Positions 8,767-17,672 of a DNA stretch of 64,000 nt are shown piece by piece. The stretch is from NCBI RefSeq assembly GCF_002761295.1, contig NZ_CP017881.1, positions 1,593,604 through 1,657,603 of the forward strand. The letters are read 5' to 3'. Position 1 is the first letter of the stretch. Each line of letters opens with the position of its first letter. A program made the position numbers and the translations under genes. The stretch comes from Methanohalophilus portucalensis. Its GTDB lineage: Archaea > Halobacteriota > Methanosarcinia > Methanosarcinales > Methanosarcinaceae. The notes beneath the pieces were generated by a model. That model was not told the DNA's origin. It ran no database searches and was given only the letters and a program-made list of their open reading frames with translations.

Positions 8767-9543
8767 ATGGCTATGGAATATTATTCTGGCATATCCGATG
8801 CTATGAGGATCACATTCGTGCAGGTCATGATATTGGCCACGATCGCGATTGGGATATTCCTCTATGGAATGTATATAAATCTGAAAAAATGGGGATTAGG
8901 TGCTGAAGGTTACGGACAAAAACCTTCCAAAGGCAGCATCTTTACTTTCCCGAAAACACTGGCCTATCAGATGAGTGAGGATGGGCATGGTCATAAGCAG
9001 AATATCATTGTGACTCTTGTGCTTGATATTCTATTGCAGCGTCGTATAATGCGCCGCAGTCCCCTTCGATGGTTCATGCATATTACCATTTTTGTAGGCT
9101 GGATGACCCTGTTCCTATTATCCCTTCTCATGTTCCTTGTGGAATTACTTCACATGGCACATCTGGGAATCGGGCCCGAACCTGCAGTCTTCAGGGAATT
9201 CCTTGGTCCAATTAATGACCTGTTCAGCTACATTCTGCTTACAGGTATAATAATTGCAATCGCAAGAAGGCTCTTTATTCCAAGAATGCGTGAAGCTACC
9301 ATTGCATATGACTCTATACTGCTTGGTGGACTGACCCTCATTACTGTTACAGGGTTTATTGCTGATGGTATCAGGAATGGCACTTTCTGGGGCTTTGGTA
9401 TTGAGTACCCCTATGCTCCACCAGCTGCACTGTTCCACGTGATAATTTCCCTGTTATTCTGTATTGCTTACATCCCGTACAGCAAATACATACACATGAT
9501 TGCAACACCTCTTACTATTTTGGCCAACAAGGGAGGCGAATAA
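8767..9543 (+). CDS. hdrE: CoB-CoM heterodisulfide reductase subunit E (cytochrome b)
   Basis: 258 residues, five predicted membrane helices with conserved His residues ([29 protein letters not shown]) that fit two b-type hemes. HdrE passes electrons from methanophenazine to HdrD, coupling CoM-S-S-CoB reduction to proton translocation; it is diagnostic of Methanosarcinales. The hdrD start follows the hdrE stop with a 1-nt gap. Confidence 0.96.
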   Translation: MAMEYYSGISDAMRITFVQVMILATIAIGIFLYGMYINLKKWGLGAEGYGQKPSKGSIFTFPKTLAYQMSEDGHGHKQNIIVTLVLDILLQRRIMRRSPLRWFMHITIFVGWMTLFLLSLLMFLVELLHMAHLGIGPEPAVFREFLGPINDLFSYILLTGIIIAIARRLFIPRMREATIAYDSILLGGLTLITVTGFIADGIRNGTFWGFGIEYPYAPPAALFHVIISLLFCIAYIPYSKYIHMIATPLTILANKGGE

Positions 9544-9544
9544 A

Positions 9545-10801
9545 ATGGTACGTGATAATCCGTCTATTACAACGGAAAACCTTACAGCTGTCCAGCTTAT
9601 GGAAATCGATTCCTGCACACGTTGTGGTGAATGTGTACAGTGGTGCCCGACCTATGACGCATCAGGCAAAAAACCCGGTCTTGCACCCAGGGACAAGATT
9701 CTGCGCTGGCAGGAATATATGAAGAAATCCTATGGTCTGCGTGCCCGGCTCTTTGGGCCTAAACAGGTTCCAGAGGAAGAAATTGAACAATTCAAGGAAG
9801 ATGTTTACGGATGTACCACCTGTGCAATGTGTGCTACAGTTTGTGAATCCGGTATCAATACTGTTGAACTCTGGGAAGCAATGCGTGCCAATCTCGTAAA
9901 ACGTGGCAATGGTCCTGTTGGTAAACAGCCCATGTTTGTCAAGCTCATAGGAGAATATGGCAACCCATACATGGCAGATCCCAAGGAACGTCTCAGTTGG
10001 GTTCCCGATGATGTTAAAATAGAAGATAAAGCAGATATTCTCTATTTCGGTGGCTGTACCGCAGAACTGAGACAGAAAAAACTTGCTTTTGCAACCGCAC
10101 GTGTACTGAACCATCTGGATATTCCATTCACCATGCTCGGTGAGGATGAACAATGCTGTAATTCTGCTCTTGTAAGAACTGGCCAGTACGAAATCGAAGA
10201 CATTTCCAGAAAGTCTGCCCGTAAAAATGTAGACGGTATCAAGGCAAGGGGTGCTACCAAGGTACTCTTCGCTTGTGCAGGTTGCTACAGGACCGCACTT
10301 GTGGATTGGCCAAGGTTGCTTGGTGAAGAACTTCCATTCGAGGTTATCCATATAACTGAGTACCTTGACAAACTCATCGATGAAGGCAAGATCAACTGGA
10401 AACAGCCCTTTGATAACAAAACTGTTACTTACCACGACCCATGTCACCTGGGGCGTCACGTTGGGGTCTTCGAACCACCACGTAAGGTATTGCGCAGCAT
10501 CCCCGGTCTGAACTTTATTGAAATGGACCGTATAAAGGATAATCAACGCTGCTGCGGAGCAGGTGGTGGTGTCAAAGCAGGCATTCCTGACCTTGCACTT
10601 GGTGTTGCCGAGACGAGGGTTGAAGATGCTCTTGCCAAGAGCCCGGATATTCTTTCCAGTGCCTGTCCATTCTGTAAGAGAAATCTTTGTGATGGCAGGG
10701 ACTCTGTCAAGGCAGAATCACTGGAAGTCGAAGATGTCATTGTTTTGACCGCTGAGGCTCTTGGTATCGATCTTTCTGATTGTGAAGATCAGGCAAGATA
10801 A
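9545..10801 (+). CDS. hdrD: CoB-CoM heterodisulfide reductase subunit D
   Basis: 418 residues from ATG 9545; an in-frame upstream extension lies inside hdrE and is rejected. Two [4Fe-4S] motifs CxxCxxCxxxCP occur at C24/27/30/34 and C90/93/96/100. Two CCG domains follow ([10 protein letters not shown] and CHLGRH...CCGAGGG), which hold the noncubane cluster that cleaves the heterodisulfide. A final ACPFCKRNL contributes cysteines. It is the catalytic cytoplasmic subunit working with HdrE at the membrane in the last step of methanogenesis. Confidence 0.97.
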   Translation: MVRDNPSITTENLTAVQLMEIDSCTRCGECVQWCPTYDASGKKPGLAPRDKILRWQEYMKKSYGLRARLFGPKQVPEEEIEQFKEDVYGCTTCAMCATVCESGINTVELWEAMRANLVKRGNGPVGKQPMFVKLIGEYGNPYMADPKERLSWVPDDVKIEDKADILYFGGCTAELRQKKLAFATARVLNHLDIPFTMLGEDEQCCNSALVRTGQYEIEDISRKSARKNVDGIKARGATKVLFACAGCYRTALVDWPRLLGEELPFEVIHITEYLDKLIDEGKINWKQPFDNKTVTYHDPCHLGRHVGVFEPPRKVLRSIPGLNFIEMDRIKDNQRCCGAGGGVKAGIPDLALGVAETRVEDALAKSPDILSSACPFCKRNLCDGRDSVKAESLEVEDVIVLTAEALGIDLSDCEDQAR

Positions 10802-10808
10802 TTAACTC

Positions 10809-10840
10809 AAGGGGTTATACCCCTTTTATTTTCTTTTTTT
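10809..10840 (+). terminator. Rho-independent-like terminator after hdrD
   Basis: AAGGGG-ttata-CCCCTT hairpin (10809-10825) followed by a T-rich tract TTATTTTCTTTTTTT. Confidence 0.75.
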
Positions 10841-10880
10841 AGAAACCTACATAAATTATCAGTTACGTCTTGTTGCTGCT

Positions 10881-11528
10881 ATGCAAATTCCCTATGAGTT
10901 TTTAGGCAGGATATTCATATACCTGATAATTCTGACTTTGGCAGGGATATTGTTGGCACTTATAGTGGGTGCTTACAGTTTCAGGAAAAGGCACATAATT
11001 TTCCCAAGTTTTGTCCTTTTCATTCTCTATATGTTCTATACTCCGGCCAAATGGATATGCAGGGTATTCCATATCAGGGATACCCTGGTTGATGAAATTC
11101 TGATCGAAGTGCGCAATGCTGTAATGCTGGATGAATTTAGGAACAGTTCCGGTTTACGTGTTGTATTCCTGCCACAATGTCTAAGGCATGCCCGATGTCC
11201 TGCGCGTTGTGATCCGATCCATGGTTATGAATGCCGTCGATGCGGCCTTTGTTCAATTGGTTATATCAGTGAGGAAGCTGAAAAACGTGGCTTCCGCGCT
11301 TTTGTGATTCCCGGAGGAAGTTTCATAAAGAAAATCATAAAAAACTATCATCCTACTTCATGTATCGGAGTGGCCTGTTATACTGAACTTGCAGAGGCTA
11401 TGGAAGAAGTTTCATTTATGCCAGTGCAGGGAATCTGCCTCTTAAAAGATGGTTGTTTTGAAACAGAAGTGGACGTAGAGGCTATAATTGAGAAAATGGA
11501 GGCATGTAATGTACGATCTGATAGGTAA
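10881..11528 (+). CDS. DUF116 membrane-anchored Cys-rich protein
   Basis: 215 residues. Two N-terminal membrane helices (residues ~8-55) precede a cytoplasmic Cys-rich domain with the DUF116 pattern: PQCLRHARCPARC, CRRCGLC, GVAC and KDGC. The spacing suggests metal or Fe-S binding. It lies downstream of hdrED but beyond a clear terminator, and overlaps a second DUF116 gene. Function of the family is unknown; a redox or metal role is inference. Confidence 0.82.
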   Translation: MQIPYEFLGRIFIYLIILTLAGILLALIVGAYSFRKRHIIFPSFVLFILYMFYTPAKWICRVFHIRDTLVDEILIEVRNAVMLDEFRNSSGLRVVFLPQCLRHARCPARCDPIHGYECRRCGLCSIGYISEEAEKRGFRAFVIPGGSFIKKIIKNYHPTSCIGVACYTELAEAMEEVSFMPVQGICLLKDGCFETEVDVEAIIEKMEACNVRSDR

Positions 11529-12144
11529 ATTGCTGATCGGATTCGTGGCAATTTCTGTCTTATTGAGTAGTCTTGCTCTTTTTGTCAGCCGTATCAGCCT
11601 TAATCGGCATGTACGTCTTGCAGGTATTTTTGCATGGATACTTGATTTATTCTACCTGCCGATCAAATATTTCTTTTGTAAGTTGTCCGATCCTCGTATT
11701 CTGGACAGCTGGATGGTTTCCCTGAAGAACATCGCTCATTACCATGCTTTCAGAAGAACTCGTAAAAGGATAATGCTTTTACCACATTGTATGCGTTTTC
11801 TGGATTGCCCTGCTCATGCTTCAAGATATGGTATACAATGCAAGGAATGTGGCAGGTGTATAGTTGGACAGCTAAAAAGAGATGCGCAGAAGTATGGTTA
11901 TCGTTTTTACATTATAACCGGTTCATCATTTGTGAAGCATGTATTGAAAGAAAAGCCTGCAGATGGAATTCTGGTTGTTGGTTGTAATTATGAGATTAAC
12001 AAGGGTATGCGTTTTCTACGAGATAAAGGTGTTATTGCTTATGGTGTCCCTCTTGAAAGTGATGGTTGTTATAATACCTCTATAAGTTACGAAAAAATTG
12101 CAGGTATTCTTGAAGAATTCGGCCCGGTTGATAATAGTTTGTGA
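11509..12144 (+). CDS. DUF116 membrane-anchored Cys-rich protein, tandem paralogue
   Basis: 211 residues from ATG 11509, chosen because GGAGG lies 7 nt upstream; the start overlaps the preceding paralogue by 20 bp. Two N-terminal helices, then PHCMRFLDCPAH, CKECGRC, VVGC and SDGC align with the Cys set of the first copy, although the third Cys of the CxxxC group (CPARC) is replaced (CPAHA). The 3' end overlaps by a few bases the convergent RNase P RNA gene. Confidence 0.82.
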   Translation: MYDLIGKLLIGFVAISVLLSSLALFVSRISLNRHVRLAGIFAWILDLFYLPIKYFFCKLSDPRILDSWMVSLKNIAHYHAFRRTRKRIMLLPHCMRFLDCPAHASRYGIQCKECGRCIVGQLKRDAQKYGYRFYIITGSSFVKHVLKEKPADGILVVGCNYEINKGMRFLRDKGVIAYGVPLESDGCYNTSISYEKIAGILEEFGPVDNSL

Positions 12145-12493
12145 GTGAGGGGAGTAAGCTCCCTTCTGTTGATGCAAAGATGCATTGGCAGTATTCGGCT
12201 AAGCGTCACACCAAAACGGGGGTTGTCCGAACAACAACTTTGATCCCATTTCGACTTGCACCCGCGAGGATTCGCCGTTCCATCCGTAGCCTGCGCGACC
12301 TCAATTTTTCATATCATTGCTTTAACGCAGGTCGGTATCGTTTCTGTGCCATCATGCGGTAAAACCGCAAGAGCCGGTTTCCCGGCTGCCCGGGCTCTCG
12401 CCCGATACCCTTTACAGGTATTCGCGCGTCCGGAAGGTGGGGAGACTTTCCTCAGGCCAGAAGGCCCGGAAACTGCCCTCCCTCTCTCACAAA
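12138..12493 (-). ncRNA. rnpB: RNase P RNA
   Basis: The minus strand shows the conserved core of archaeal RNase P RNA. Near the 5' end is GAGGAAAGTC (CR-I, P4 5' strand), in the middle a GAACGGCGAA...GGGTGCAAG segment typical of the archaeal specificity/CR-IV area, and near the 3' end ACAGAAGGGAGCTTACT (CR-V, P4 3' strand). The ends pair as P1: TTGTGAG-A-GAGGG at the 5' end with CCCTC-A-CTCACAA at the 3' end. About 356 nt, GC-rich compared with neighbours. It processes tRNA 5' ends. Exact ends are set from the P1 helix and may be off by a few bases. Apparent ORFs on the plus strand here are artefacts. Confidence 0.92.
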
Positions 12494-12507
12494 GCCCTTA
12501 ATTCATC

Positions 12508-12520
12508 GGATATATTGAAA
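12508..12520 (-). promoter_or_regulatory. TATA box of rnpB
   Basis: TTTCAATATATCC on the minus strand, ~20-25 bp before the inferred RNA 5' end, at the right spacing for archaeal TBP/TFB initiation. Confidence 0.55.
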
Positions 12521-12548
12521 TACTTATCGCAATGGCTTTTTTATTTTC

Positions 12549-12947
12549 TTATTCAGGATTGAAATTCAGGGAAATCGAGTCTATGCAAAAGTGCTCTCCG
12601 GTAGGTGGCGGTCCATCATCAAAAACATGTCCCAGATGACCTCCACAACGGCTGCATATTACTTCAATGCGTTTCATTCCCAGGGAATAGTCCGGTATCC
12701 TTTCAATGTTGTCTTCAGATATTGCTTCCCAGAAGCTTGGCCAGCCGGTTCCTGCATCGTACTTTGTTGAGGAAGAGAATAGATCCTGGCCACATCCGGC
12801 ACAGGAGTAGATACCATTTTCATAAAAATCATTGTATTTGCCACTGAAAGGTGCTTCTGTACCTTTCTTCCTGAGGATACGAAACTGTTCTGCAGATAAT
12901 CGTTTTTTCCACTCCTCTTCTGAAATTTGGTTCCAGTTTTTAGACAT
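12549..12947 (-). CDS. msrB: Peptide methionine-(R)-S-oxide reductase MsrB
   Basis: 132 residues from the ATG at 12947, preceded by TTGAGGG. Two CxxC zinc motifs (CAGC and CSRC) and the catalytic HFCIDSISLNF segment with the reactive Cys are present; GTGWPSFW is the substrate-binding loop. It repairs methionine-R-sulfoxide in proteins. A leader hairpin precedes it. Confidence 0.95.
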   Translation of the reverse strand: MSKNWNQISEEEWKKRLSAEQFRILRKKGTEAPFSGKYNDFYENGIYSCAGCGQDLFSSSTKYDAGTGWPSFWEAISEDNIERIPDYSLGMKRIEVICSRCGGHLGHVFDDGPPPTGEHFCIDSISLNFNPE

Positions 12948-12967
12948 ATTAACCCTCAATAAAGATA

Positions 12968-13051
12968 TTGCAAACGGCCGGATGGAGAATGTTTGTTAGG
13001 ATGGATGCAGCCGTTCGCAACTATACTAACATTGTTTTTGGGCTATATAAT
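12968..13051 (-). promoter_or_regulatory. msrB promoter and structured leader
   Basis: On the minus strand a TATA box (GATTATATAG, 13041-13051) predicts initiation near 13022. The transcript would open with an imperfect hairpin whose arms TTGCGAACGGC (13020-13010) and GCCGTTTGCAA (12978-12968) pair over ~11 bp with one mismatch around a 31-nt loop, followed by ~20 nt to the start codon. A regulatory role is inference. Confidence 0.4.
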
Positions 13052-13075
13052 CATTTGCCTGATGCACTAAATGCC

Positions 13076-13513
13076 TCAGGGTACGACCAAGACCTGTGTT
13101 TTTGAATGTCTTACCACATTTTCTGCCACACTGCCAAGCAAAAGATGACTGATACCGGTCCTACCAAGTGTTCCCATCACGATGAGATCTATCCCGTTTT
13201 CAGTGGCAAATCTGACAATACCATCTGCAGGATTGCCCTCAATTATTATGGGTTCTACCTCGACATCTGCCTTCTTCCCGGTATCAACAACGTATTCAGT
13301 TGCACTTTTTCCTTCATCCTTAAGGTGATTGCGCAATGAATCGGCCCACCTTTCTCCGCGGGTTGCGATAGATACACTTACAGGTGGTAATACATATACT
13401 GCCTTGACCTTTGCACCGGTTGCTTTTGCAAGTTCAATACCCCAACTAACTGCATTCTTTACATTCTCAGACCCGTCGGTGGCGATCATTATCTTTTCAA
13501 TTTCCGTACTCAT
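13076..13513 (-). CDS. Universal stress protein UspA family
   Basis: 145 residues. Starts with IMIATDGSENVKNAV and ends with the ATP-binding motif G-2x-G-9x-GS (GTLGRTGISHLLLGSVAENV), so it is probably a nucleotide-binding Usp. ATG 13513 is favoured over the TTG one codon upstream; AGAGGGGG lies about 10 nt before it. Divergent from ccmA. Role in stress physiology is general to the family and its partner is unknown. Confidence 0.92.
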   Translation of the reverse strand: MSTEIEKIMIATDGSENVKNAVSWGIELAKATGAKVKAVYVLPPVSVSIATRGERWADSLRNHLKDEGKSATEYVVDTGKKADVEVEPIIIEGNPADGIVRFATENGIDLIVMGTLGRTGISHLLLGSVAENVVRHSKTQVLVVP

Positions 13514-13595
13514 CAATATACCCCCTCTAAGATATTGTGATTATAATGCTATATTCCTTTTGGTTGTATTTGCCAATATATCACAATCTTAATTT

Positions 13596-14339
13596 ATGAC
13601 TACTATCATTTATTCCACGATGGGCGAAACGGTTCTTATTGCAGAGGATATTTGCCGGGATTACGGTTGCCTAAATGCTTTGAATGGAATTAACCTGCGT
13701 GTGGAAGAAGGTGAATTTATTGCAATTATCGGTCCCAATGGGGCAGGCAAATCGACCCTTTTGAAAATTTTTGCCTCTCTGATCTCTCCTACCGAAGGTA
13801 CATTGCAAATCTTTGGAACAAAAGGTAACGACAGAGAAGATGCACAGGATAGAATAGGAATGCTTTCCCACGAAACTTTCCTGTATGACAATCTGACAGC
13901 TCGTGAAAACCTTTTATTTTTTGGGAAACTGTATGGTATGGAACCTGCTGATCTTGCTGAAAGATGTGATTATCTTATCAGAAAAATTGGTCTGTGGAAA
14001 AGGGCCGAAGATCCTGTCAAGAACTTCTCAAGGGGAATGAAACAACGTCTGTCCTTTGCAAGGGCCATTATCCATGACCCTTCCTTGTTATTACTTGATG
14101 AACCTTATACTGGTCTTGACATGAATGCAGCTTCACTTATGGAAAACCTCCTTATGGAAAAATCGGATATGGTGAAGATAATGGTAACTCATGATCTGGA
14201 CAAGGCATTTCGTCTGTGCAGTCGCCTGTTAATTATGGAGGGTGGGAATATTGTTCATGATGTGGTGGCCAACGACCCAAATGCCCGTAAATTTGCCGAA
14301 GCCGTCTGTTTTTCTTCTGGAGGGCAATTTAAATGCTAA
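13596..14339 (+). CDS. ccmA: Heme exporter ATP-binding protein CcmA
   Basis: 247 residues. Walker A GPNGAGKST, signature FSRGMKQRL, Walker B LLLLDEPYTGLD and switch His (MVTHDL) make it an ABC ATPase. Overlap of 7 bp with a CcmB homologue and then a CcmC homologue identifies it as CcmA of system I cytochrome c maturation, which releases holo-CcmE by ATP hydrolysis. An alternative start is the ATG eight codons downstream (MGETVL); no clear ribosome site decides between them. Confidence 0.88.
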   Translation: MTTIIYSTMGETVLIAEDICRDYGCLNALNGINLRVEEGEFIAIIGPNGAGKSTLLKIFASLISPTEGTLQIFGTKGNDREDAQDRIGMLSHETFLYDNLTARENLLFFGKLYGMEPADLAERCDYLIRKIGLWKRAEDPVKNFSRGMKQRLSFARAIIHDPSLLLLDEPYTGLDMNAASLMENLLMEKSDMVKIMVTHDLDKAFRLCSRLLIMEGGNIVHDVVANDPNARKFAEAVCFSSGGQFKC

Positions 14340-15007
14340 AGGGTCTGAATATAGCCTTTAAGGATCTGAAGATTGAAAGCAGGGCCAGGGAAATATTTAT
14401 TTCGATGGTTGTTTTTTCGTTATTGGTCCTTATTATCTTCAGTATTGCTTTTTCGAACCTATTGTCTTCTGCCAGCAAAACTGCCACTGTGGCTTCAGGT
14501 GTGCTCTGGATATGCTTCATATTCGCAGGTACGCTGGGTCTAAACCGCACCTTTGCTACAGAGGTCCAAAACGGTTGTATGGATGCCCTGAAAATGTGTC
14601 CCATACCCCGTAATTCAATTTACCTTTCCAAGGTCATCTTTGTGTTCTTGCTGATGTTGCTGGTAGAGATAATTACGATCCCAATGTTTTCTGTCCTCTT
14701 TAATTACCAGTTTACTGCAATTATCTGGGTTGGTATTGTCATATTACTGGGATCCTTTGGCTTTGTTGTGGTGGGATGCCTGATATCTGCTCTTGTAATA
14801 CGGGCCCGTGCCGGGGAAATGCTGCTTCCTGTCCTGCTTTTGCCTCTGTCCCTGCCGGTGATCATCCCGGCGGTGTCTGCCACTTCGGGCCTGTTGAGGG
14901 GTGAGGATATATTTTCTTTAATGTCATATATCCGACTGCTGGTAGTCTATGACTTTGTCTTCTTTGCAGTTTCAATGCTGGTTTTTGAGTATGTCGTAGA
15001 GGATTAA
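14333..15007 (+). CDS. ccmB: Heme exporter membrane protein CcmB
   Basis: 224 residues with six hydrophobic segments and the CcmB pattern (KDLKIESRAREIFISM near the N-terminus, FAGTLGLNRTFATEVQNGCMDALKMCP, LLLPLSLPVIIPAV). It forms the membrane part of the CcmAB complex. The start lies inside the end of ccmA, showing translational coupling. Confidence 0.9.
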   Translation: MLKGLNIAFKDLKIESRAREIFISMVVFSLLVLIIFSIAFSNLLSSASKTATVASGVLWICFIFAGTLGLNRTFATEVQNGCMDALKMCPIPRNSIYLSKVIFVFLLMLLVEIITIPMFSVLFNYQFTAIIWVGIVILLGSFGFVVVGCLISALVIRARAGEMLLPVLLLPLSLPVIIPAVSATSGLLRGEDIFSLMSYIRLLVVYDFVFFAVSMLVFEYVVED

Positions 15008-15070
15008 TATACAGTGAGTTCCATAGTCATGCAGACATCTGAAATAACCCTTACAAACCGGTGATGTTAG

Positions 15071-15772
15071 TTGCAGTGGGAAAAATATTCCAAACCATTT
15101 TACCTTTTCACAGCCATGATGCTTGTTGTAGCACTTGGGGCCATTTTTTTCTATCTGCCGGTCATGAAAGATTCGGCTGGTAATGTACTGGATCCCAGTT
15201 TTAATATATTCTATTTCCATATGCCGATTGCAATTGTTGCCTATCTGGCCTTTTTTGTTGTTTTTGTTTCGAGTATCCTTTATCTGCGTGAGAATGATTC
15301 GAAATGGGATATGGTATCTCTTTCTGCTGCAGAAGTCGGTGTTATATTTGCATTCCTTGTGCTTGCAACCGGCTCTATCTGGGCAAAAGATATATGGGGC
15401 TGGTACTGGGTATGGGAGCCCCGGTTAACGACCTCTCTTGTGCTTTTTCTTGTGTATGTAGGCTATCTCATGCTCAGGACAGCCCTGGATGACCCTCTTA
15501 AAAGGGCCCGGTTATCTGCTGTTTTCGGGATTGTGGCCTTTGTATCGGTGCCTTTGAGTTTTCTTTCCATTCGTATCTGGAGGAGTGCCCATCCACTAAT
15601 GTTTGGAGGTTCTCTTTATGGTCAGGACGGAGGCGGGCTTGAAGGTTCTTCCCTGCTTCTTGTGCTGCTTCTCAATATGCTGGCCTTTGTGATGCTGTTT
15701 ATAAGCCTTACTTCTTTTAAGTTCCAAAATGAAAAGCTTGGAAGAGAACTGGAAATGGCTAAAGGTCGTTGA
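15071..15772 (+). CDS. ccmC: Cytochrome c biogenesis protein CcmC (heme handling)
   Basis: 233 residues, six membrane helices, with the tryptophan-rich heme motif WGWYWVWEPRLT and flanking His residues (FHMPIA, SAHPLMFG). TTG at 15071 is the first codon after an in-frame stop and follows GGTGATG, so it is the probable start. CcmC loads heme onto CcmE. No ccmE or ccmF is next to it. Methanosarcinaceae use this pathway for multiheme c-type cytochromes such as MmcA. Confidence 0.9.
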   Translation: MQWEKYSKPFYLFTAMMLVVALGAIFFYLPVMKDSAGNVLDPSFNIFYFHMPIAIVAYLAFFVVFVSSILYLRENDSKWDMVSLSAAEVGVIFAFLVLATGSIWAKDIWGWYWVWEPRLTTSLVLFLVYVGYLMLRTALDDPLKRARLSAVFGIVAFVSVPLSFLSIRIWRSAHPLMFGGSLYGQDGGGLEGSSLLLVLLLNMLAFVMLFISLTSFKFQNEKLGRELEMAKGR

Positions 15773-15811
15773 GTAAAGCATATATGCCCCTGCGGGCATG
15801 AATATTGAAAT

Positions 15812-16897
15812 ATGCTATTCGATCCAATCAATATTGAAGGTTTATCCATCCCGAACAGATTTGTACGCTCAGCAACCCATGAATGGCTGGCAGAGGAAGA
15901 CGGCACACCCACAGCAGCTATAGGGGATATCTATGAAGAGCTGGCCAAAAATGAGGTTGGACTTATTGTAACGGGCTATTCTTATGTAAATCCTGCCGGA
16001 AAAAGCGATGGACTGCAGCAGGGTATCTATGATGACCGCTTTATAGGCCCTTACAGGAAGATTGTTGAAAGGGTCCATTCCTATGAGAGTAAAATCGTTC
16101 TCCAGATTGTGCATGGAGGACGACAATCAATGGCACAGCACGGTTATCCTCTACTTGCTCCTTCAGCGGTTGAAGACAGTTCCACAGGTAAACTTCCAAG
16201 GGCAATGACAGAAGATGAGATCCTTGAAACCATTGATGATTTTGTTAATGCTACCCGCAGGGCAATGGAGGCAGGTTTTGACGGAGTACAACTGCATTGT
16301 GCCCATGGCTTTTTGCTGAGCAGTTTTATTTCACCCTATACCAACAGGCGTGAGGATAAATGGGGTGGTTCTGTGGAAAACCGTACACGTATTATCACCG
16401 AGATAGTGCGCCGTATCCGGGAGGATGTCTCCTCCGATTTTCCTGTAATGGCCAAACTGAATGCAACTGATGGTTTCGATATATATTCTGGTCATATTAG
16501 CCTGGATGCACCTGAATGCGTGGAAATTGCTGCCCATCTTGAAAAAGCGGGAGTATGTGCCATAGAGGTAAGTGGTGGAATTGTCGAGGCTGGTTCTGTG
16601 ATGTCCCAGCCCGGAGTTGATACAGAGGAAAAGGAAGCCTACTTCAGACGCTATGCCAAGATGATAAAGGACACTGTAAGTATACCCATAATACTGGTAG
16701 GGGGTATCCGCACAAGAGCCATTATGGATGAAGTCCTCAGGGTTTATGCGGATATGGTCTCCATGAGCCGCCCGTTCATCAGCGAACCAGACATTGTGAA
16801 AAAACTGGAACAAGGTGCAGAAGGAGCACGATGTGTTTCATGCAACCGCTGTTTTGATAAAAGTGGCATTAGGTGCAATTATGATTTTGCCCTCTAA
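15812..16897 (+). CDS. NADH:flavin oxidoreductase, old yellow enzyme family
   Basis: 361 residues, FMN-binding TIM barrel. Visible are the N-terminal LFDPINIEGLSIPNRFVRSAT, LQIVHGGRQ, the substrate-binding HCAHGFLLSSFISPYTN with the RxDKWGGSVENR family signature, and VGGIRTRAIMDE. The C-terminus has CVSCNRCFDK, a short Cys cluster seen in members with an Fe-S site, but the enzyme ends there without the extra FAD/NAD domain of enoate reductases. Substrate unknown. A TATATAT element ~26 bp upstream suggests its own, possibly leaderless, promoter. Confidence 0.88.
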   Translation: MLFDPINIEGLSIPNRFVRSATHEWLAEEDGTPTAAIGDIYEELAKNEVGLIVTGYSYVNPAGKSDGLQQGIYDDRFIGPYRKIVERVHSYESKIVLQIVHGGRQSMAQHGYPLLAPSAVEDSSTGKLPRAMTEDEILETIDDFVNATRRAMEAGFDGVQLHCAHGFLLSSFISPYTNRREDKWGGSVENRTRIITEIVRRIREDVSSDFPVMAKLNATDGFDIYSGHISLDAPECVEIAAHLEKAGVCAIEVSGGIVEAGSVMSQPGVDTEEKEAYFRRYAKMIKDTVSIPIILVGGIRTRAIMDEVLRVYADMVSMSRPFISEPDIVKKLEQGAEGARCVSCNRCFDKSGIRCNYDFAL

Positions 16898-16977
16898 GGT
16901 CAGGATATTTCTAAAAAGTAAACAGGAACTATTGGCGGGCATAAACATTATTAATTTTTGTGCAGGTCAACTTACCC

Positions 16978-16985
16978 TATATATA
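16978..16985 (+). promoter_or_regulatory. TATA box giving a probable leaderless transcript
   Basis: TATATATA lies 24-31 bp before the ATG of the S4/FtsJ methyltransferase gene, so transcription should begin at or within a few bases of the start codon. Confidence 0.5.
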
Positions 16986-17008
16986 GGGCGTTGTACATCT
17001 TGTATCTC

Positions 17009-17665
17009 ATGCGACTTGATGTATATCTTATAGAAACCGGCTTTTTCAGTTCCCGGGGAAGGGCCAAGAAGGCAATTAGTGAAGGTCATGTGAAGGTTGA
17101 CGGGAAAGTCACAACGAAATCTTCCCGTGAAGTGTCCGAGTTCAATGAAATAGAAGTCGATGAAGGGCTTGATAAACCCCGGGGATATTTTAAACTTCGT
17201 AACATACAGGAAAAATTTGATTTAATCAAAGAAGGCGACAGCGTATTGGACCTGGGTTCCAGTGCGGGAGGTTTCCTTATGTTTGCCTGTGAACTCGGTG
17301 CGAATGCCGTAGGGATTGAATACAGCCGCCATTTTCGTTCAGAACTTGGCAGGCTGGCTTATGAAAATCCAAATATTACCATAATCCTTGACGATGTATT
17401 TACGATGCCGACTTCTAAAATACCTGGAAGTCCCTTTGACGTATTGCTTACTGATATGACTCTTGAGCCAGAGGCTTCGATAGAGGCCCTCGGCAAGGTA
17501 CTCCCCCTTCTCAAGGAAGGTGGAATGATTTTTCAGGTAATTAAACTGGGCAGGGGAAGAAATAAAAAACACTTGGTTGAAAATATTAAATCACTGGGAA
17601 TTGAAGTCCTGGAAGTCCTGGATTCTGCCCAGAGGGAATTTTACGTAGTGGCAAAAAAGACATGA
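17009..17665 (+). CDS. TlyA-like S4 domain + FtsJ-type rRNA methyltransferase
   Basis: 218 residues from ATG 17009. Residues ~1-60 are an S4 RNA-binding domain (MRLDVYLIETGFFSSRGRAKKAI). Residues ~75-218 are a Rossmann methyltransferase with SAM motif VLDLGSSAGGF, LLTDM and a C-terminal GGMIFQVIKLG. The layout matches TlyA/hemolysin-A family 2'-O-methyltransferases. Target RNA is not evident. Translation from this ATG fits the promoter position; an upstream in-frame extension overlaps the TATA box and is rejected. Confidence 0.88.
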   Translation: MRLDVYLIETGFFSSRGRAKKAISEGHVKVDGKVTTKSSREVSEFNEIEVDEGLDKPRGYFKLRNIQEKFDLIKEGDSVLDLGSSAGGFLMFACELGANAVGIEYSRHFRSELGRLAYENPNITIILDDVFTMPTSKIPGSPFDVLLTDMTLEPEASIEALGKVLPLLKEGGMIFQVIKLGRGRNKKHLVENIKSLGIEVLEVLDSAQREFYVVAKKT

Positions 17666-17672
17666 GGAACTT

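Noticed and set aside
9662..10546. 294-codon antisense ORF inside hdrD
   Set aside because: Shadow of the well-supported hdrD frame; Cys/Phe-rich composition with no domain pattern.
12141..12501. Two short plus-strand ORFs (about 73 and 81 codons)
   Set aside because: They lie across the RNase P RNA on the opposite strand, whose conserved core and P1 pairing explain the sequence.
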